A stretch of DNA of 64,000 nucleotides. Source: Candidatus Saccharibacteria bacterium. Lineage in GTDB: Bacteria; Patescibacteriota; Saccharimonadia; Saccharimonadales; Saccharimonadaceae. Shown piece after piece: positions 59,806 to 64,000 of the stretch. Position 1 is the stretch's first letter. The number at the start of each line of letters is the position of its first letter. The stretch is from NCBI GenBank assembly GCA_016432585.1, contig CP066696.1:124001-188000 (forward strand), in the 5' to 3' direction. The notes beneath the pieces were generated by a model that worked only from the letters and a program-made list of their open reading frames with translations, ran no database searches and was not told the origin of the DNA. The position numbers were made by a program, and so were the translations under genes.

Positions 59806-62243
59806 CTTTTAACTACAATAGCGAGCGTGCGCAAAAAGCCCGTATCGCGCATTTGCTTGGCGGAGTTTGGTATCGCCTACTTGCCGTTACCTCCTTTTTG
59901 CTTGTCGTTCTTGGCGCTGCGTTGCTGTATGGTGGCATGGCGATCGGTTGGTTGGTGATAGGTATTGCAGCAATTCCTTTCGTTATTGCTAAATGGTATG
60001 CGTACGAATTGAAAAATCTGCCAGTTGCAAAAAACCCTAAAACGCTCGACGATGTCCTTGCTGGTGACATACTTGGCCGACTTCCGAAAAATCCAACACC
60101 ACACGATATTGCGACAGCAGTTGGTAGCGTACAAAGCGGCCAGTTCTTTTCGGCAAGATTTGGTATAGGCGGAAGGTTTTTGCAAGATATTGCTTCGCCC
60201 GATGTTGCCGTAACCCCTACGGTATGGCAAGAGGCGAAAGCTGTTCAAGAAGCACTAGGGAGTGATCAAATGACCGGTAGTATCTTGGTTATTGCGCTTA
60301 TAAAAGCATTTCCCGACTACGAAGGATTACTAGCACACCTTCATCTTAGTACCGACGATCTTGTTCAGGGTGTGGAGTGGCAACGTCATTTAATGGAGTT
60401 GATAAAAAACCATTCCCGTTCGCGGCGTACGGGCGGTATTGCACGCGACTGGTCGTTTGGCTACGTTCCGCTGCTTACTCGTTTTGGGCAGAACATTAGT
60501 GATCAGATTGCACGCGGCGGCTTGCTTTCGACAGACCTCGACGCGCATACACAGGCGCTCGATCAAATGATTAAGACATTTAGCGATAGTGGGCGCCAAA
60601 ATGCGGCGCTTGTTGGCCCGGCCGGCGCAGGTAAAACCACAATAGTCCACGCCTTTGCAGAGCGTCTTTTAGATGGCGATGGCAATCTACCCGACAATCT
60701 TAAGTTTCGCCAAGTGTATTTGCTTGATTCTTCGGCGCTTATTGCGGCTGCCCCTGGTAGGGGTGAACTAGAGCAGACGATCATGCAGGTGCTAGGCGAG
60801 GCATATAACGCCAAAAATATTATTATTTGTCTTGATAATGCGCAATTGTTTTTTGAAGAAGGCGTAGGGTCGGTTGATCTTACGAACGTGCTTTTGCCGA
60901 TTTTAGAGGCTGGGCGCGTGCGAATTATTTTAACCATGGACGAGCAGCGGTTCTTGCAGATTGGTCAGCGTAATCCGGGGCTTATCAACGCGCTCAACAG
61001 AATTAGTATCACGGCAGCAAGCAAGAGCGAGACGATAACCGTTATGCAAGACCAGCTGATTATGACAGAGTTTCAGCGAAAAGTGACGTTTACTTACCAG
61101 GCTCTGCAAGAAGCATTTCGCTTGAGTGAGCGTTATATTCATGATCTTGCAATGCCGGGGCGCGCAATAAAGCTAATGGAATCATCTGCTGGATACGCCG
61201 AGAATGGCCTTGTTACCGCAACATCGGTGCAAAAGGCTATCGAAAGTACGATGGACGTAAAAGTGGGCGTAGCCAGTGGCGAGGATGAGCGCGAGAAGCT
61301 GCTTCATCTTGAGGATCTTATTCATAAACGTATGATTAACCAAACGCGGGCAGTGGGCGTTGTAAGCGACGCACTTCGCCGTGCGCGAGCTGGGGTGCGT
61401 AATGAAAACCGGCCAATAGGAACATTCCTTTTTTTGGGCCCAACAGGTGTTGGTAAAACCGAGCTGGCAAAGGCACTTGCCGATGTCTATTTTGGTGGCG
61501 AAAACCGAATGGTGCGCCTAGATTTAAATGAATTTGTCGGTGCCGAAGACGTAACGAGGCTCATTGCCGATGGCGCAAACGACCCGTCTAGCTTAACAGC
61601 GCAAGTTATGAAGCAGCCGTTTAGCGTGGTGCTTCTAGACGAGATTGAGAAAGCACATCCGAATGTTCTTGCGACACTGCTGCAATTGCTCGACGAAGGT
61701 ATTTTGCGCGACATTAAAAACCGCGAGGTAAGTTTTCGCGATACGATTGTTATTGCCACAAGCAACGCTGGCGCCGATAGGATTCGTGAATACATAGAGC
61801 GCGGCTATTCGCTTGAGCAATTTGAACCAAAGTTTATTGATGAACTTATAAATAGCAACCAGTTCCGCCCCGAGTTCCTTAACCGATTTGATGAAATTGT
61901 GACCTTTAGGCCACTCGGAAAAGAGGAGCTTGTTCAGGTGATTGACCTTATTCTTGCCGGTATTAACAAAACGCTGGCACTGCAAAAAATTAGTGTCGAT
62001 GTTGCGCAGGATGCCAAGCTGTTTTTGGTAGATAAGGGCTACGATCCGCGACTAGGTGCTAGGCCTATGCGACGTATTGTCCAGCGTGCTGTTGAAAATA
62101 CTGTCGCCAAGCAGATGCTTTCGGGTAGTGTTGCGCCAGGTAGTGTTATAACAATCAGCCTTGATCAAGTAGAACAGATTTTAGGGTCTCAGCGAGACGC
62201 TGATCAAATTGTGGCTGATAGTACAAATCAACCGACAATATAG
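59787..62243 (+). CDS. membrane-anchored double-AAA+ Clp-like ATPase
   Basis: An 818-residue ClpA/ClpC-type unfoldase. After the N-terminus come two membrane helices (residues about 22-65), a diverged Clp_N-like region (HDIATAVGSVQS; LIKAFPDYEGLLAHL), AAA-1 with GPAGAGKTT, and AAA-2 with GPTGVGKTE, LLDEIEKAHPNVL and the C-terminal D2 domain (GYDPRLGARPMRRIV). The LGF/IGF ClpP-docking loop was not seen. ATG 59796 is an alternative start. Confidence 0.88.
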   Translation: MDAMDITFNYNSERAQKARIAHLLGGVWYRLLAVTSFLLVVLGAALLYGGMAIGWLVIGIAAIPFVIAKWYAYELKNLPVAKNPKTLDDVLAGDILGRLPKNPTPHDIATAVGSVQSGQFFSARFGIGGRFLQDIASPDVAVTPTVWQEAKAVQEALGSDQMTGSILVIALIKAFPDYEGLLAHLHLSTDDLVQGVEWQRHLMELIKNHSRSRRTGGIARDWSFGYVPLLTRFGQNISDQIARGGLLSTDLDAHTQALDQMIKTFSDSGRQNAALVGPAGAGKTTIVHAFAERLLDGDGNLPDNLKFRQVYLLDSSALIAAAPGRGELEQTIMQVLGEAYNAKNIIICLDNAQLFFEEGVGSVDLTNVLLPILEAGRVRIILTMDEQRFLQIGQRNPGLINALNRISITAASKSETITVMQDQLIMTEFQRKVTFTYQALQEAFRLSERYIHDLAMPGRAIKLMESSAGYAENGLVTATSVQKAIESTMDVKVGVASGEDEREKLLHLEDLIHKRMINQTRAVGVVSDALRRARAGVRNENRPIGTFLFLGPTGVGKTELAKALADVYFGGENRMVRLDLNEFVGAEDVTRLIADGANDPSSLTAQVMKQPFSVVLLDEIEKAHPNVLATLLQLLDEGILRDIKNREVSFRDTIVIATSNAGADRIREYIERGYSLEQFEPKFIDELINSNQFRPEFLNRFDEIVTFRPLGKEELVQVIDLILAGINKTLALQKISVDVAQDAKLFLVDKGYDPRLGARPMRRIVQRAVENTVAKQMLSGSVAPGSVITISLDQVEQILGSQRDADQIVADSTNQPTI

Positions 62244-62256
62244 CGACCGAATACCA

Positions 62257-62262
62257 TATACT
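62257..62262 (+). promoter_or_regulatory. -10 box, leaderless start
   Basis: TATACT, six bases, ATG 62269. Confidence 0.6.
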
Positions 62263-62268
62263 ACTAAC

Positions 62269-62649
62269 ATGAACATTTATATTTCTCACTGTGGCGGCGA
62301 TTACGACTATGAGAATGAGCTGTATGTACCGATTAAAGAATCGGATTTATCCCGGATTCATCATTTCTTTTTGCCACACGAGGCGCAAAATATCGATACG
62401 GACGCCGTGACTGAACTAAAACATACTGATATTCTTGTGGCCGAAGCGTCATTTCCATCTACGGGCCAGGGTATTGAGCTAGCTCAGGCGAAAGCTGCAA
62501 ACGTGCCAATCATCTGCTTCTATAAAAAGGGGGTAAAAACATCGAGTTCGCTAAGGTTCGTTACGAATAAGGTCGTTGAGTATACCGACATGTCCGATCT
62601 TCTTACTAAGCTTCGGGTAGAGCTGGATCTGCTTGCTAGTCGCGGATAA
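62269..62649 (+). CDS. nucleoside 2-deoxyribosyltransferase-like protein
   Basis: In this 126-residue protein, ISHCGGDYDYENELY at the N-terminus and ILVAEASFPSTGQGIELAQA followed by VPIICFYKKG fit the deoxyribosyltransferase fold; Glu of AEAS is at the catalytic site. It could act on nucleosides or nucleotides, or only bind them. The start is set by the -10 box; the longer frame overlaps the ATPase gene. It overlaps the converging Nudix gene by 14 bases. Confidence 0.72.
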   Translation: MNIYISHCGGDYDYENELYVPIKESDLSRIHHFFLPHEAQNIDTDAVTELKHTDILVAEASFPSTGQGIELAQAKAANVPIICFYKKGVKTSSSLRFVTNKVVEYTDMSDLLTKLRVELDLLASRG

Positions 62650-63202
62650 ACTTGGCTGTTTGTTTGAGTGCTTTTCGGTAGTAGGCGTAAGTGGGTAAAA
62701 GCCACCCGAGACTCTTGATATAATGTCGACGAATAAGCCACCAGGCGCTTTTTAGGGGAATGAAGCCTACCCAGGCGACTTCGTCTTCTTGCGGTGCTAA
62801 TTTGTAATCTTCTTTCGGAAGCCGTGCCGCGAATGTGTAAACGATAGAGCGGCTTGTTTTGAATATCGAGCCCGCTCGCCAGCGATGATTATATTTAGAT
62901 GTGCCAAGAAAAATAAGATCATCTGCCGAGAGCAGAATGCCGGTCTCTTCGAATACTTCGCGAATAGCGGTTCGTTGTGGTGTCTCGCCGCTATCAACAA
63001 ACCCGCCAGCGCCGATATCAATTTTATCGGGGTGGCGAAACGCGGTATGGCTGCGCTTTTGAATAAGGATTCGACCCGAGGGGGTGAATAAAATAACATG
63101 CGCACCTCGATGCCATAGGCCGCGAAGGTTGGCGTCGTTGGGATCGCTCTTTTCGCCGGTCGGGCGGTTGTGCTTGTCGATAATGTCGATCGGACGAAGC
63201 AT
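62636..63202 (-). CDS. Nudix hydrolase, IPP-isomerase-like
   Basis: The 188-residue Nudix protein has GGFVDSGETPQRTAIREVFEETG (about residues 67-89) and an N-terminal IDIIDKHNRPTGEK like isopentenyl-diphosphate isomerase-type and YfcD-type Nudix enzymes. The substrate is unknown. The ATG overlaps the stop of the upstream gene (TAATG). Confidence 0.85.
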   Translation of the reverse strand: MLRPIDIIDKHNRPTGEKSDPNDANLRGLWHRGAHVILFTPSGRILIQKRSHTAFRHPDKIDIGAGGFVDSGETPQRTAIREVFEETGILLSADDLIFLGTSKYNHRWRAGSIFKTSRSIVYTFAARLPKEDYKLAPQEDEVAWVGFIPLKSAWWLIRRHYIKSLGWLLPTYAYYRKALKQTAKFIRD

Positions 63203-63600
63203 TATTCTAACGTTTCGGATTGCTCAACGGTAAGGATACCGTCGCTAACATATTTGCTATCAGAAGCTTCCTTGAGGCTACCACTGATTCGCACACGCTT
63301 TTCGCTGCCCGCAAGGCTAGAAACAGAGATGTCGGAACGGCTATCGCTAATACTGTAGTGTTTGCCATCGTCGGTCTCGATTCCAATTGCGCACTCAAGC
63401 GTTTGCGGGCCGCTAGTATCGCGGTGGCTCAAGCAAACGATCTTTCCTTCGACCGACGCCTCGTACATGTCGGGATTAAGGGTTTTGCCTTGTTGGAACC
63501 CAAGGCCGTAGCCAACAAACAGTGAGATAACCGAAGCCGCGGCGATAGCTCCGGCAACAATGAACATTTTGGGCTGAAGTCGTTTTTTGCTTTTAACCAT
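63202..63600 (-). CDS. anchored extracytoplasmic small beta domain
   Basis: This 132-residue protein has a basic N-terminus, one membrane helix (MFIVAGAIAAASVISLFVGYG), and an extracytoplasmic domain that looks OB-fold-like (VEGKIVCLSHRD; RVRISGSLKEASDSKYVSDGILTVE) with two Cys. TAAGTT ends six bases before the ATG, so it may be leaderless. It is co-transcribed with the Nudix gene. Confidence 0.72.
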   Translation of the reverse strand: MVKSKKRLQPKMFIVAGAIAAASVISLFVGYGLGFQQGKTLNPDMYEASVEGKIVCLSHRDTSGPQTLECAIGIETDDGKHYSISDSRSDISVSSLAGSEKRVRISGSLKEASDSKYVSDGILTVEQSETLE

Positions 63601-63751
63601 ATCTAAAACTTATTGTAATCGTTTACGCTTAAAATATAAAGTGGCAATAAAAAAGTGAGTAAAATCACAATTACATATTGCATGTGTCAAATGAGGGGAG
63701 TAGTATAACTCAGTAGTTTAATAACAAATTCTTATTGGATCGGACACGTAC

Positions 63752-64000
63752 ATGGAATTAATTGCAATTATTGCAGCAGCGTTTTTTGCCTTCGGGTATT
63801 TTCTTATCACGCTAGAACAAAAGTTCAACACTCACAAATCGGCGATCGCTCTTACTATGGCAGGCGTATTATGGTTACTTACCGCAGTGTTCCTCTCGCA
63901 CGACAAAGAGGTGTTAAAACATGCGCTTTCACATGCGGGTGCTGAGATATTTAACATCGTTGCGTTTCTTTTGGCGGCTCTAGCGCTTATTGAAATACTT
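63752..64000 (+). CDS. nhaD: NhaD-type Na+/H+ antiporter, N-terminal part
   Basis: The 83 codons run off the right edge. The hydrophobic helices and the segment SHAGAEIFNIVAFLLAALALIEIL match NhaD/ArsB-superfamily sodium-proton antiporters. The 151 bases before it hold no gene and only a weak TATAAC near 63715; no known sodium riboswitch was recognised. Confidence 0.82.
   Translation, partial: MELIAIIAAAFFAFGYFLITLEQKFNTHKSAIALTMAGVLWLLTAVFLSHDKEVLKHALSHAGAEIFNIVAFLLAALALIEIL

Noticed and set aside
1-64000. CRISPR array, prophage, insertion sequence or recoded UGA
   Set aside because: I saw no regularly spaced repeats, no transposase or integrase, and all recognisable genes end at normal stops including TGA.

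Overview
The window looks like a chromosome segment of a Saccharibacteria (TM7, Patescibacteria) cell or a close CPR relative; this is inference from gene content, since no rRNA is present. Gene density is high and base composition moderate. The envelope genes are of single-membrane type: MurJ, MurT/GatD lipid II amidation, a class A penicillin-binding protein, a sortase and an LPDTG surface protein. The type IV pilus genes (pilB, pilC, pilM, pilN, pilO-like) have no secretin beside them. UGA acts as a normal stop, so the recoded code of some CPR phyla is not used.

Layout. 0-9 kb: a Y-family polymerase with a small partner, two pilins, tilS-ftsH, murJ, lepA. 9-20 kb: a heat-shock region (hrcA, a 44-residue hydrophobic peptide, grpE; then dnaK; then dnaJ), interrupted by tatAC with a tiny Tat-like substrate, an LPDTG protein, a RadC-like protein and an FAD oxidase. 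20-26 kb: a cluster with a GNAT, a DUF1704 metallopeptidase, a cyanophycin-synthetase-like ATP-grasp ligase, a RimK-associated retropepsin and RimK, followed by a DUF192 protein. 26-27 kb: two small minus-strand genes, each behind a structured leader RNA, then tRNA-Lys. 28-41 kb: yebC, ruvC, purF, a PLD-family gene, the penicillin-binding protein, ruvA, ruvB, recA, recX. 41-47 kb: the pilus operon on the minus strand. 48-54 kb: tsaE-tsaB, RNase Y, cupredoxin, DoxX, Nudix, sortase and a single-chain phenylalanyl-tRNA synthetase behind a Phe-rich leader peptide. 54-64 kb: tRNA-Pro, membrane glycosyltransferase and acyltransferase genes, Bcp, murT-gatD, a membrane-anchored Clp-like ATPase, and the start of an NhaD antiporter.

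The most striking signal is regulatory. About twenty genes have a -10 box (TANNNT) ending 6 to 8 nt before the start codon with no room for a Shine-Dalgarno sequence, so their mRNAs should be leaderless. In three places (purF, the DUF192 gene, ruvB) the leaderless start opens a 5- to 8-codon mini-ORF that carries a purine-rich SD-like stretch and whose stop overlaps the start of the real gene. All three heat-shock promoters put the -35 element in the loop of a CIRCE operator. Genes inside operons have ordinary Shine-Dalgarno sequences or overlapping stop/start codons.
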